The notes under the pieces were generated by a model. It was not told the DNA's origin. It saw only the letters and a program-made list of their open reading frames with translations, and ran no database searches. A DNA stretch of 64,000 nt from Flexivirga oryzae (GTDB taxonomy: Bacteria > Actinomycetota > Actinomycetes > Actinomycetales > Dermatophilaceae). The stretch lies in the NCBI RefSeq assembly GCF_014190805.1, contig NZ_JACHVQ010000003.1, positions 124,001-188,000 on the forward strand, in the 5' to 3' direction. Numbering within the stretch: the stretch's first letter is position 1; every line of letters starts with the position of its first letter. Shown here piece after piece: positions 1-8,587 of this stretch. The position numbers and the translations under genes were made by a program.

Positions 1-140
1 AGCAGGTTCCCCTCGCCGGACGCGGACGTGCCGCCTGCGGTCCCGGCACGGTCCACGATCGTCACGTCGTGGCCATCGGCCACAAGGCGCCGCGCGCACG
101 CAGCGCCGACGATGCCGGCGCCCACGATCACGACGTGCAC
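1..140 (-). CDS. FAD-dependent oxidoreductase, N-terminal fragment
   Basis: The first 46 codons of a gene that runs off the left edge. Reading starts at a GTG with a GAGGAGG ribosome site four bases upstream; the nearby ATG is in a frame that stops within five codons. The start of the protein, VHVVIVGAGIVGAACAR, has the GxGxxG dinucleotide fold of FAD enzymes, followed by an acidic residue at the end of the second strand (TIVDRAG) that would bind the ribose. This arrangement is typical of the D-amino-acid oxidase/glycine oxidase (DAO) family. The substrate cannot be judged from this fragment. Confidence 0.75.
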   Translation of the reverse strand, partial: MHVVIVGAGIVGAACARRLVADGHDVTIVDRAGTAGGTSASGEGNL

Positions 141-244
141 ATGGCCTCCTCGCAGGTACTGCTCTCAGCTCAGTGCAATGTTACATGACACTCGATGGTG
201 GAAACCAGTGGCGGATCTCGCCGTGGCCTCCTTGACTGGTCACC

Positions 245-811
245 ATGACGAACTCCACCGGGTATGACGGCATGTGGCTCCCGATCGCGGACGACCCACG
301 GGTGCAAGGCAATCCGCAGGGCGAGCTGGCGACATACCGGGAGTATCTACGCAACTACCGGCTGACGATGCGGCTCAAGTGCGACGGCCTGACACCCGAG
401 CAACTCGCAGCCCGGAGCGTCCCGCCCAGCAACCTGAGCCTGCTGGGGCTGATCCGGCACCTCGCCCGCGTCGAACACGCGTGGTTCACCTGGTTCCTGC
501 AGGGCCAGTGGGATCAGCCGCGGCTCTACAAGACCGCGGACGAGCCGGACCTCGACTTCACCGGCGCCGTCGGCACCCAGGAATGCGTGGACGACGCTTT
601 CGCCGCCTGGGAGCGGCAGATCGCCTCCGCGGAGCAGTGGCTCGACGCGCTGGGCGAGGACCGGCTCGGGGAAGAACTCCGCTTCCCGAAGGACGAGGAC
701 GACAAGGCGAGCATCCGGGACGTGCTGGTGCACATGGTCGAGGAGTATGCGCGGCACGCCGGCCACGCAGATCTGCTGCGCGAATGCATCGACGGCCGCA
801 CCGGGCAGTGA
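245..811 (+). CDS. DinB/DUF664 family protein
   Basis: 188 residues, the usual length for this family of four-helix-bundle proteins that use a histidine triad to hold a metal. Candidate ligands are His72 and His78 in helix 2 (RHLARVEHAWF) and His171/His174 near the end (EEYARHAGHADLLRE), a C-terminal signature of the actinobacterial DUF664 group. Some relatives are mycothiol-dependent S-transferases; a role in thiol-dependent detoxification is possible but not shown. It stands alone between a divergent oxidoreductase and the WxL locus. Confidence 0.85.
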   Translation: MTNSTGYDGMWLPIADDPRVQGNPQGELATYREYLRNYRLTMRLKCDGLTPEQLAARSVPPSNLSLLGLIRHLARVEHAWFTWFLQGQWDQPRLYKTADEPDLDFTGAVGTQECVDDAFAAWERQIASAEQWLDALGEDRLGEELRFPKDEDDKASIRDVLVHMVEEYARHAGHADLLRECIDGRTGQ

Positions 812-932
812 GCACCCTCGCAAGCCGATCGACCACCGCAGCACACCCGACGTGATTTATTGCCTATCGTGGCGAGTAGCTGCAAAAAAGCAGCGTCATT
901 CGCGTTGTTGGTGTATTGGGAGGTAGCCCGCG

Positions 933-1646
933 ATGGACAGTGCGTCAGGGGTAAGGCCGGGGACTCGCTCCCGGGGACGAAAAGTGTGCCGGACCGGTGG
1001 ACTGTTGGCGGCACTCGGCATGGCGGGCGGCATGGTTGCCGGCGCCGGCCCGATCGGCTCCGCATCGGCTGCGACCTGCGGGAGCGCCGTGCCCGCAGGG
1101 TCGAACTGCACACTGACCGGCACGTTGAACGTCACCGGTGGCACCCTGTCGCTCGTGTCGCCCGGGTCGCTGACGTGGGCGGCGGCTGCGACCGGCGCCG
1201 ACCAGTCCGTGGTGGACACCCAGGCGGCGGACCAGCAGTTGACGGTCAACGATGCCACCGGGACAGCGGCCGGCTGGCACGTGACCGCGTCGGCGACCAC
1301 CTTCACCAACGGCACGCACACCCTGCCGAACACCGGCACCTTCCTGGCCAGCGGCAGCCTCACCTCGGCGTCGGCCACGACCGCACCGTCCTCGGCCTGC
1401 GCCACCGGGTCCACCTGCACCCTGCCGACCAACTCCACGACCTATCCGGTCGCAGTGACCACCGCCGGAACGGCACCACCTGCGGTCACCCTCTACAACG
1501 CCGCCGCGAACACCGGGATGGGCAAGATCGTCCTGGGTGGCAGCGGAGCCGCGAATCCGCTGGGATGGTGGCTGAACGTGCCCTCCAACGTGTTCTCCGG
1601 TGCGTACACCTCGACCGTCACGATGTCGGTTGTCTCTGCGCCGTAA
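933..1646 (+). CDS. secreted WxL-like domain protein (first of two)
   Basis: 237 residues with a start ATG about 9 bases after GGGAGG (918-923). Residues 1-47 form a long signal peptide ending ASA-ATCG. The mature part is rich in Ser, Thr, Ala and Gly and has the two hallmarks of a WxL domain in variant form: a first tryptophan motif (GWHVTASATTF) and a C-terminal motif (GWWLNVP, then YTSTVTMSVVSAP). WxL domains bind peptidoglycan noncovalently. There is no LPXTG motif. The gene leads a co-directional set with a longer paralog and a WxLIP-type membrane protein, so it probably encodes a cell-surface complex component. Family membership is inferred from motifs. Confidence 0.72.
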   Translation: MDSASGVRPGTRSRGRKVCRTGGLLAALGMAGGMVAGAGPIGSASAATCGSAVPAGSNCTLTGTLNVTGGTLSLVSPGSLTWAAAATGADQSVVDTQAADQQLTVNDATGTAAGWHVTASATTFTNGTHTLPNTGTFLASGSLTSASATTAPSSACATGSTCTLPTNSTTYPVAVTTAGTAPPAVTLYNAAANTGMGKIVLGGSGAANPLGWWLNVPSNVFSGAYTSTVTMSVVSAP

Positions 1647-1689
1647 GGATCGGCGCTCACCGTACCCGTGGCATCGGCGGCGGCGTGAC

Positions 1690-2682
1690 GTGCGACATCA
1701 CCGACCGGTGCGACGATTGCGCCTGGGTCTCGCACTCGCGTCGGTCCTGCTGCTGGTCACCGTGCCGGGCGCGCACGCAGCAACACGGACGGCCGGCCCG
1801 ATTCCTGCCGCGACGCTGAGCAGCATGAGTTGGACCGCGTCATCACAGGTCACTGGTGCGACGGGGGTGAGCTACACCTACAAGTTCACCACGGGCGCGC
1901 TCTCGCTCGCAGTGACGTCGGTGACGATGACGGTCCCGCCCGGCACCAGTGGCACACCGGCGGTCGGCTCGGTGAGCCCGACCTCGCTCGCCGGTGGCAC
2001 CGTGACACTGTCCGGCAACACGTTGACGTACACCACCGTGAGCCTGGTGCTCGTCAGCACCGCTGTGTCCATCCAGATCACCGGGTTGACCAACACCGCG
2101 ACCGCGGGCTCCTACACCTCCACCGTCACCACCCGCTCGCTGCTCGGCACCACCGTGGACAGCGGCACCACCCCGGCACTGACCTTCGCCGGAACCCTGT
2201 CGGTGACCTCGCCCGCGTCCCTGGCCTGGGCGGCGACCCTGACCGGGACCGACCAGACGATCGGCGACACCCGGGCGACCGACCAGCACCTGACCGCCAA
2301 CGACAACACCGGATCCGGCAGCGGATGGCACATCACCGCAGCCGCCACGACCCCGACCAGCGGCCGTCACTCCATCGCCGGCGGTCTACTGGTCAACGGC
2401 AGCCTGACGGCCAGCGCGTCGACCAGCGCACCCAGCGCCTCGTGCGTCACCACCTGCACGCTGCCGACGAACACCACCACCTACCCGGTGACCATCCCGA
2501 CAGCAACCTCTCCGACCCCGGTCACCATCTACACCGCCGCGGCCGGCACGGGACGCGGGCAGATCCGGCTGGGCGGCAACAGCGCAGCCAACCCGTTCGG
2601 CTGGTGGATCAGGGTGCCCGGCAACGCGTATGTCGGCACCTACACGACCACCATGACCATCGCCACGGTGTCCGGACCATGA
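1690..2682 (+). CDS. secreted WxL-like domain protein (second, two-domain)
   Basis: 330 residues from the GTG at 1690, chosen because it gives a clean signal peptide (VRHHRPVRRLRLG, then a hydrophobic core ending GAHA) and does not overlap the previous gene. The reading frame itself extends back to an ATG at 1600 inside that gene. The amino half (about residues 35-160) is an Ig-like Ser/Thr-rich beta domain. The carboxy half is a paralog of the preceding protein, with GWHITAAATTP, two Cys around the CVTTC segment, NPFGWWIRVP and YTTTMTIATVSGP. Its stop overlaps the ATG at 2679 of the next gene. Confidence 0.7.
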   Translation: MRHHRPVRRLRLGLALASVLLLVTVPGAHAATRTAGPIPAATLSSMSWTASSQVTGATGVSYTYKFTTGALSLAVTSVTMTVPPGTSGTPAVGSVSPTSLAGGTVTLSGNTLTYTTVSLVLVSTAVSIQITGLTNTATAGSYTSTVTTRSLLGTTVDSGTTPALTFAGTLSVTSPASLAWAATLTGTDQTIGDTRATDQHLTANDNTGSGSGWHITAAATTPTSGRHSIAGGLLVNGSLTASASTSAPSASCVTTCTLPTNTTTYPVTIPTATSPTPVTIYTAAAGTGRGQIRLGGNSAANPFGWWIRVPGNAYVGTYTTTMTIATVSGP

Positions 2683-2708
2683 CGACATACCCGAGGAGCG
2701 CACCTGCG

Positions 2709-3800
2709 ATGCTGCCCTGTTCCCGGCGGGCCGGCCGCCTCGCGGCACGGCGGATGTTGACCTGTGTGGCCGTAGCCCTGTTCGCCCTCGCGCTCATCGG
2801 AATCGGCGGAGCGCGGCCGGCAGCCGCCGCCGGTGACGACGGCAACTCGTTCGGGCCGTTCAGCGTCACCCCGGTGCCCGGTCAGGACCAGAAGGCGAGG
2901 CCGTACTTCTCGCTCGACGTCGCGCCCGGGCACACCGCACGGGACACCGTCGTCATCGCCAACGGCGCGAAGCACGCCGAGAAACTGCGGGTGATGCCCT
3001 CCACCGGGACCACGGCCACCAACTCCGGCAGTGCCTTCACGACCAAGACCTCCCGATGCGCCGGAGTCGGCTGCTGGGTCACCGGACTACCCACCACCCT
3101 GACGGTCCCCGCCGGCACCCGCACCGCCGTCGGGTTCACCGTCCATGTGCCCGCCCGCACTCCGCGCGGGCAGTACCTCGCCGGCATCACCGTCCAGCCC
3201 GTCACTCCGTCACACCGCAAGGTCGTGGGCAAGAACGGCAAGGCGTCCGTCGGCGTCGTCGTCATACACCAGGCGACCGTCGGTGTTGCCGTCACCGTGG
3301 GCGCCCTGAACACGCTGACGACCCGTCTGCACATCGACTCCGCGCACGCCGGAATGTTGCAGGACCTACCGCGCATCACCGTGAACGTGCGCAACACGGG
3401 GCAGACGTTCAGCAAGGCACGCGGCAGGGCCACCTGCGAGACCGGGCACACCCGACACAGCTATCCGGTCCGTTCCGACACGATCCTGCCCGGCGACGGT
3501 GCCGCCCTCCCGATCAACGCGACCGGGCTCAAGCCGGGCATCACGATGAGCTGCGTCATCAGGCTTGCGTATGCCGGCGGAGCCACCACCTGGCAGGGCA
3601 CGCTCACCGTGCCCGGCGGTCAACACACCACGACCGTTCGCGTCGGGAACGGCGCGTACGCACACCTACCCGACCGCGGCATACCGGCCTGGGCGATCGC
3701 GCTGATCGTCATCGGCGCGCTCATCCTCGTCCTGCTCATCGGCATCATCGCCTGGCTCCTCCGACAGCATCGCGACGATACCTCGACGACCGCACAGTGA
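2709..3800 (+). CDS. DUF916 / WxL-interacting-protein-like membrane protein
   Basis: 363 residues from the ATG at 2709, preferred because GAGGAG (2693-2698) sits ten bases upstream; an ATG at 2679 overlapping the previous stop would add ten residues. Order: signal peptide (1-40), a DUF916-type Ig domain (YFSLDVAPGHTARDTVVIAN), a second beta domain (about 190-310), a C-terminal transmembrane helix (about 325-350) and a short basic cytoplasmic tail. In Firmicutes such proteins anchor WxL proteins to the wall and membrane. Here it follows two WxL-like genes, which supports the same partnership. Confidence 0.75.
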   Translation: MLPCSRRAGRLAARRMLTCVAVALFALALIGIGGARPAAAAGDDGNSFGPFSVTPVPGQDQKARPYFSLDVAPGHTARDTVVIANGAKHAEKLRVMPSTGTTATNSGSAFTTKTSRCAGVGCWVTGLPTTLTVPAGTRTAVGFTVHVPARTPRGQYLAGITVQPVTPSHRKVVGKNGKASVGVVVIHQATVGVAVTVGALNTLTTRLHIDSAHAGMLQDLPRITVNVRNTGQTFSKARGRATCETGHTRHSYPVRSDTILPGDGAALPINATGLKPGITMSCVIRLAYAGGATTWQGTLTVPGGQHTTTVRVGNGAYAHLPDRGIPAWAIALIVIGALILVLLIGIIAWLLRQHRDDTSTTAQ

Positions 3801-3836
3801 GGAGCAGGACGCTCGCGTCACAACTGCCGCCGTCCG

Positions 3837-5450
3837 TCACTCTCCGCTCTCCGCAGGTGCCTGCCAGACGCACTCGCCGCCGACCCAGGTCGACAGCACC
3901 CGCACCTCGCCGATACGGTCCGGCTCGACCGTCATGACGTCCTCCTCCAGCGCCACGAAGTCCGCCAACTGCCCGACGGCCAGCTGCCCCTTGCGGTGCT
4001 CCTCGCCGGTCGCCGCGGCCGATCCCTTGGTGTAGACCGAGAGGGCGGTGAGCGGGTCGATTCGCTGGCTGCCACCGACGAGCGTGCCGGATGCGCTGCG
4101 CCGGGTGACCATGCTTTGCACGGCGAGCAGTGGATTGTTCGAGACGATCGGGTAGTCCGAGGATCCTCCGACCGGTAGGCCCGCCTCGAGCATCGCGCGG
4201 TGCGCGCAGATCAGCTCGGCACGATCCGGTCCGTACAGTTCGAGCAACCGGTCGCCGAAGAGCCCGACGAATGGACCGAACGGCACTGGTATCACTCCAG
4301 ATCGACGCATGCGCCGGAGCAGCTCCGGCGTCACCACACTGCAATGTTCGATGCGATGCCGGACCCCTCGCGACGGCAGCTGCTCGATCCGGTCGAGGAC
4401 CTTCGCGATCGCCGCGTCGCCGTTCGCGTGGACGGCGACCCGCCGCCCGGCCTCGTGGAACTCCCCGAAGCGCCCGGCGAACTCCTGGTCGTCGAGGATC
4501 TGCAGCCCGTTGTCGCGACCTGTCGCACTCGGGTAGGGGTCGTGGCACAGGCAGGTGCCGCCGGACAGCGCCCCGTCCAGCATCATCTTGACGCCGACGC
4601 GGCGCAGCCTGTCGCCGTCGTCGGCCCACGGAGAGCGGTCGTTCGGGTCCGCATAGCTGTGCCACTGCAGCATTCCGACCCGTGGCGTCAACCGGCCCGA
4701 GGCCAGTGCCGCGCGATAGAGCTCCTCCTCGACCGGGGTGACGATCGCGTCGCAGTACGACGTGAGCCCGAGGGCGTGCAGCTCCTCGTGCACCTCGTCG
4801 AGCGCCAGCAGTTGATCGGCGATCGCGCCCGGATCCGCGATCGACGGACGCCCGTTGCCCGGCAGCCACGGATCCAGCCATGCCCGCTCCAGCAGCCATC
4901 CGTCCGGCGCCCCGTCGGAACCCGCCAGCAGCTGACCCCCGGGTGGGGCATCCTCGGTCCGCTGGTAACCCAGTGCACGCAGGCCGGCCGAGTTGACGAC
5001 CGCACGGTGGAAGGTGTGCTCGATGACCAGCACCGGGTGATCGGTCGAAACCCGGTCGAGGGTATGACGATCCACGCGTCCGTCGACCGTGTGCTCGTCG
5101 AAGTCCTGCCCGACCACCCACCGCCCGGTCGGTGTATGGCGCGCGCGTCGCGCCAGCAACCGGACCACGTCGTCCACCGACGCGGCACCGCCGACATCGA
5201 CCCGCACCCGCTGCAGCGCGGCCTGGGAGGTGTGACAGTGCGCGTCGTTGAACCCGGGGCAGATCAGTGCGCCTGGCAGCCCGAACGTCGTGGCGCGCGG
5301 GTAGCGGTCGGCGAGTGCTGCGAGCGCTCCGGTCGCCACGACCCGGCCATCGGCGACCGCGAACGCCTCCGGCTCGGTGCCGTCCATGGCGAGGATGCGC
5401 CGCGCGGTGAAAACACGTGTCCCGGAAGGGTGCTCGACACCCGTCGTCAC
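3837..5450 (-). CDS. amidohydrolase, YtcJ-like (Amidohydro_3)
   Basis: 537 residues from a GTG whose GTGA overlaps the stop of the upstream GntR gene, so the two are translationally coupled. Metal-dependent hydrolase signatures are in order: NDAHCHT (His71 and His73), HANGDAAI, HRIEHCS and the aspartate of GGSSDYPI. The family cleaves amide or formyl bonds of small compounds, and the substrate of YtcJ-type members is usually unknown. Length fits (about 530-560). It is cytoplasmic, with no signal peptide. The regulator and the divergent oxygenase suggest a small-molecule scavenging role. Confidence 0.88.
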   Translation of the reverse strand: MTTGVEHPSGTRVFTARRILAMDGTEPEAFAVADGRVVATGALAALADRYPRATTFGLPGALICPGFNDAHCHTSQAALQRVRVDVGGAASVDDVVRLLARRARHTPTGRWVVGQDFDEHTVDGRVDRHTLDRVSTDHPVLVIEHTFHRAVVNSAGLRALGYQRTEDAPPGGQLLAGSDGAPDGWLLERAWLDPWLPGNGRPSIADPGAIADQLLALDEVHEELHALGLTSYCDAIVTPVEEELYRAALASGRLTPRVGMLQWHSYADPNDRSPWADDGDRLRRVGVKMMLDGALSGGTCLCHDPYPSATGRDNGLQILDDQEFAGRFGEFHEAGRRVAVHANGDAAIAKVLDRIEQLPSRGVRHRIEHCSVVTPELLRRMRRSGVIPVPFGPFVGLFGDRLLELYGPDRAELICAHRAMLEAGLPVGGSSDYPIVSNNPLLAVQSMVTRRSASGTLVGGSQRIDPLTALSVYTKGSAAATGEEHRKGQLAVGQLADFVALEEDVMTVEPDRIGEVRVLSTWVGGECVWQAPAESGE

Positions 5451-6121
5451 GGCGCCGACCGCTCCGCGGTGCCATCGAGCGCGTGGCGGTAGCCGGACCG
5501 CAGGTGCTCGGTCGCCATACCCAACAGCTTCGCGGGGTCGCCGTCGAGGGAGGCCTGCAGGAGTTCGCGGTGCTCCGTGACCATCGTCGTGACGTCCTCG
5601 TCGCCGTGGATGTAGGACCTGGTGATGCGCCGGTTGACCGGGTGATCCCACAGCTGGTCGATCAAAGTCAGCAGGAAGTGGTTGCCGCACGGCGCGATCA
5701 GCGCCTGGTGGAAACGCCGGTTGAGCTCGAACTGCAGCGCAGCGTCCCCGGGGTCGGCTGCCGCCATCTCTTCGATGGCGGCCTCGACGTGGACACGCTG
5801 CAACGGCGAGAGCCTGCCGCAGGCCTGCTCCAGCGCCATCGTCTCCAGGCGTTCCCGCACCTGGCTGACCTCGGCGATGTCCTGATCCGAGAGGTCGCTG
5901 ACGACATACCCGCTGCCGTGCACCGCGCGGACCAGACCTTCCCGGTTGAGGGCGGTCAACGCCTCACGGATCGGCGTGCGGGAGACGCCGAGTTCCCCCG
6001 CCAGCTGCTCCTGCACCAGTTTCCGGCCGGGCTCGAACCGCCCGTCGACGATCCCGTCCCGGATGCGCTGATAGACCGCGTCTGCGGCGGATCGCCCGAC
6101 CGTCCGAACACCTGCTGCCAT
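5447..6121 (-). CDS. GntR-family regulator (FCD subgroup)
   Basis: 224 residues. Residues 12-75 form the winged helix-turn-helix (VYQRIRDGIVDGRFEPG, LGVSRTPIREAL); residues about 85-215 form an all-helical FCD effector domain with the histidine-bearing helices seen in metal- and acid-binding members. ATG 6121 is chosen; ATG 6157 is possible but lies inside a palindrome that looks like the operator. The gene is coupled to the amidohydrolase and divergent from the oxygenase, so it probably represses both in response to a small acid. Confidence 0.88.
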   Translation of the reverse strand: MAAGVRTVGRSAADAVYQRIRDGIVDGRFEPGRKLVQEQLAGELGVSRTPIREALTALNREGLVRAVHGSGYVVSDLSDQDIAEVSQVRERLETMALEQACGRLSPLQRVHVEAAIEEMAAADPGDAALQFELNRRFHQALIAPCGNHFLLTLIDQLWDHPVNRRITRSYIHGDEDVTTMVTEHRELLQASLDGDPAKLLGMATEHLRSGYRHALDGTAERSAP

Positions 6122-6154
6122 GGCGTCACCGTAGCCCGTCTTGCGTTTTGAATC

Positions 6155-6168
6155 CATTGCATGCAATG
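6155..6168. promoter_or_regulatory. palindromic operator candidate of the GntR gene
   Basis: A perfect 14-bp palindrome, CATTGCATGCAATG, in the short gap between the divergent GntR gene (start 6121) and the oxygenase gene (start 6200). Size, symmetry and place match operators of FadR/VanR-type GntR proteins. It lies about 30 bases before the oxygenase start codon, where it could block transcription in both directions. Confidence 0.55.
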
Positions 6169-6199
6169 TATTCAGTAGACCGCCACCGAAGGAGGAACC

Positions 6200-7021
6200 A
6201 TGTCCGACACGACCACTGCCCCCGTCGCCTATGCCGACTTCGTCGATCTGGAGCGCTACCCGATCCACGACCTCGGCTCGGAACGCGGCCGGGCGTTCGT
6301 CGCGAGCTGCAAGGCGGAGATGGACGCCACCGGCGTCTGCAACCTGGTCGGCTTCATCCGCCCGGAGGCTGTCGACGCCATGGTGCAGATCGCCGGAGAG
6401 CTCGCGGACAAGGCGTGGCCGATGGACCGGACCCACACGGTCTACTTCGAGAAGCCCGACGAGAGCGTGCCCGAGTCGGATCCGCGCCGGCACGAGGTGC
6501 GTTCGGCCAAGCACGGCATCGCCTACGACTACCTCCCCGAGGATGCGCCGGTGCGCCGGCTCTACGAGTCGGATGACCTCACCGCCTTCATCGCGGCCGT
6601 GCTCGGCAAGGACAAGCTGTATCGCAGCGCCGACCCGCTGGACGCCTTCCAGGTGACGACCTTCTACCCCGGCGAGGAGCTGGGCTGGCACTTCGACCGC
6701 AGCGAGTTCTCGATGACGGTGATGTACCAGCCTGCCGACTCCGGTGGTGAGTTCCTCTACGCGCCAGGGCTGCGCACCGACGACGACGAGAACTACGACG
6801 GCGTCGCGGAAGTGCTGGCCGGCGACACCAGTGGGCTGAAGGTGCTGCCGTCCTCGCCCGGCTCGCTCGCCTTCTTCCGCGGCGAGCACGCGCTGCACCA
6901 CGTCACACCGATCGAGGGTGACACGCCGCGGATCAACTCGGTGCTGACGTATGGCGAGCGCCCCGACATGAAGCTCAACGACCTGACGTCCGAGCTGTTC
7001 TACGGGCGCACGTCCTCCTGA
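6200..7021 (+). CDS. Fe(II)/2-oxoglutarate-dependent oxygenase, BesD/HalD-like
   Basis: 273 residues; GAAGGAGG lies close upstream of the ATG. The double-stranded beta-helix core has the iron triad GWHFD (His164, Asp166) and a distal His in HHVTP (about His234), with Arg244 placed to hold 2-oxoglutarate. The overall look (FYPGEELGWHFD, GGEFLYAPGLR) recalls the family that includes the amino-acid halogenases BesD and HalD. Halogenases replace the Asp by Gly; here Asp is kept, so hydroxylation is expected. It is probably controlled by the divergent GntR gene. Its last 22 bases overlap the convergent hydrolase gene. Confidence 0.8.
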   Translation: MSDTTTAPVAYADFVDLERYPIHDLGSERGRAFVASCKAEMDATGVCNLVGFIRPEAVDAMVQIAGELADKAWPMDRTHTVYFEKPDESVPESDPRRHEVRSAKHGIAYDYLPEDAPVRRLYESDDLTAFIAAVLGKDKLYRSADPLDAFQVTTFYPGEELGWHFDRSEFSMTVMYQPADSGGEFLYAPGLRTDDDENYDGVAEVLAGDTSGLKVLPSSPGSLAFFRGEHALHHVTPIEGDTPRINSVLTYGERPDMKLNDLTSELFYGRTSS

Positions 7022-7776
7022 CCGGGATCGCCCACGGTATGGCGCGCGGCGCGGACCAGCGCCTCGATGGGTGCCCGGTCCGGCCCCATCTCCGGGTGCC
7101 ACTGGACACCTACACAGAACCGCGACGGATCGCCTTCGGAGACAACGCGTTCCATCGCCTCGACCGTCCCGTCGGCCGAGCGCCCGGTGGCGACGAACCC
7201 GGGGTGCGTCGCCACCGACTGGTGGTGATGACAGGGCCCGACCACCGCGTCCCCCTCGGCGACCGCCAGCCGCGAGCCGGGCTCGAGCGAGATCGCGGTG
7301 TTCCCGAAGACGTCACCGCCGGGGGAGTGATCGGTGTGCCCGACCGCGTCCGGGGTGTGCTGCTGCAGAGTGCCGCCGCCGTGCACGGCCATCAACTGCA
7401 TGCCCCGGCAGATCCCCAGGGTCGGCACACCGTGAGCGTCGGCCGCATCCAGCAGCGCGAGCTCCCAGGCGTCCCGGTCCGGCCGGACCGCCGCGGTCTC
7501 TGGGTGCGCCTGCTCGCCATACCGTGCCGGGTCGATGTCCGCACCACCGGCGATGATCAGCCCGTCCAACCGGGTCACGACGACATCGGCCGCGGCTCGG
7601 ACATCGGTGCCGCCCACCGGCGCCGGGGTGAGCAGCACGGGCACACCGCCCGACGCGACCACTGCGTCGGCATACTGTGCGAACTGCAGGTCGGCCACCT
7701 GGTGCCACACACCCCAGGAGGCCTGTTCCCGGTAGGTGCTGATACCGACCACGGGCGGTGAATAACGTTGGCTCAC
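7000..7776 (-). CDS. gamma-glutamyl-gamma-aminobutyrate hydrolase-like (PuuD family)
   Basis: 258 residues, a class I glutamine-amidotransferase fold with nucleophile Cys123 (GICRGMQLM) and the His227/Glu229 pair (VQWHPEM). PuuD members remove the glutamyl group from a gamma-glutamylated amine product. GTG start at 7776 overlaps the SDR stop by four bases, and the gene is last in a minus-strand operon with a glutamine-synthetase-like ligase and an aldehyde dehydrogenase, which fits the final step of a gamma-glutamylation route. Confidence 0.87.
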   Translation of the reverse strand: MSQRYSPPVVGISTYREQASWGVWHQVADLQFAQYADAVVASGGVPVLLTPAPVGGTDVRAAADVVVTRLDGLIIAGGADIDPARYGEQAHPETAAVRPDRDAWELALLDAADAHGVPTLGICRGMQLMAVHGGGTLQQHTPDAVGHTDHSPGGDVFGNTAISLEPGSRLAVAEGDAVVGPCHHHQSVATHPGFVATGRSADGTVEAMERVVSEGDPSRFCVGVQWHPEMGPDRAPIEALVRAARHTVGDPGQEDVRP

Positions 7777-8552
7777 AACGGAGTCACGTAAGCCCCGGCG
7801 ATGCCGCCATCCACCAGGAACGTGGTGGCGGTGATGAAGCTCGCATCATCGGAGGCCAGGAAGAGGACGGCACTTGCCATCTCATCCGGCTCGCCGAAGC
7901 GGCCCATCGGGATGTGCACCAGGCGACGCGCCGCCTTCTCCGGGTCGTTGGCGTAGAGCTCCTGGAGCAGTGGCGTGTTGACCGGTCCGGGGCACAACGC
8001 GTTGACCCGGACTCCCTCGCGGGCGAACTGCACACCGAGTTCGCGGCTCATGGTGAGCACACCACCCTTGGACGCCGAGTAGGAGATCTGCGAGGTCGCC
8101 GCGCCCAGCACGGCGACGAACGACGCGGTGTTGATGATCGAGCCGGACTTCTGCTCCAGCATGTACGGCAGGGCGGCCTTGCAGCACAGGTAGACCGAGG
8201 TGAGGTTGACCTCCTGCACCTTCCGCCAGGCGTCCAGGTCGGTGTCCAGGATCGAGTCGTCCTCGGGCGGGCTGATGCCGGCGTTGTTGAACGCGATGTC
8301 GACCGACCCGTAGGTGTCCTTGGCGGTCTTGAACAACGCGTCGACCTGGTCCTTGTCGGTCACGTCGACGTGCACGTAGGTCGCGACGTCGGCGCCACCG
8401 AGGTCGGCGACGACCTTCGCGCCCGCGTCGTCGGCGATGTCCCCGATGACGACCTTCGCGCCCTCGGCGACGAAGCGCCGCACGGTCGCCAGGCCGATCC
8501 CCGAGCAGCCTCCGGTGACGACGGCGACCTTGCCGTCAATGCGTCCTGTCAT
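7773..8552 (-). CDS. short-chain dehydrogenase/reductase
   Basis: 259 residues from the ATG at 8552, with GAGGAC suitably placed upstream. Classical SDR: TGGCSGIG cofactor loop (13-20), NNAG (89-92), Ser144, Tyr158 and Lys162 (YSASK), and a C-terminal LVDGG segment. Asp38 at the end of the second strand favours NAD. In the operon it sits between the aldehyde dehydrogenase and the PuuD-like hydrolase, so it may oxidise a gamma-glutamylated amino alcohol to the aldehyde. That substrate is inference. Confidence 0.85.
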   Translation of the reverse strand: MTGRIDGKVAVVTGGCSGIGLATVRRFVAEGAKVVIGDIADDAGAKVVADLGGADVATYVHVDVTDKDQVDALFKTAKDTYGSVDIAFNNAGISPPEDDSILDTDLDAWRKVQEVNLTSVYLCCKAALPYMLEQKSGSIINTASFVAVLGAATSQISYSASKGGVLTMSRELGVQFAREGVRVNALCPGPVNTPLLQELYANDPEKAARRLVHIPMGRFGEPDEMASAVLFLASDDASFITATTFLVDGGIAGAYVTPL

Positions 8553-8587
8553 GGTCTGAAGTCCTCGATTCGATGAAAGGGTGATTT

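Noticed and set aside
879..894. Small hairpin GCTGC-AAAAAA-GCAGC before the first WxL gene
   Set aside because: A five-base stem is too short to call without further support.
2100..5700. Long open frames overlapping the WxL and amidohydrolase genes on the other strand or in shifted frames
   Set aside because: Their translations are rich in Arg, Gly, Pro and His with no domains, as expected for shadows of high-GC genes; the true frames carry clear motifs.
6200..7021. Amino-acid halogenase
   Set aside because: The overall look recalls BesD/HalD, but the iron motif is His-Phe-Asp (GWHFD), which leaves no site for chloride.
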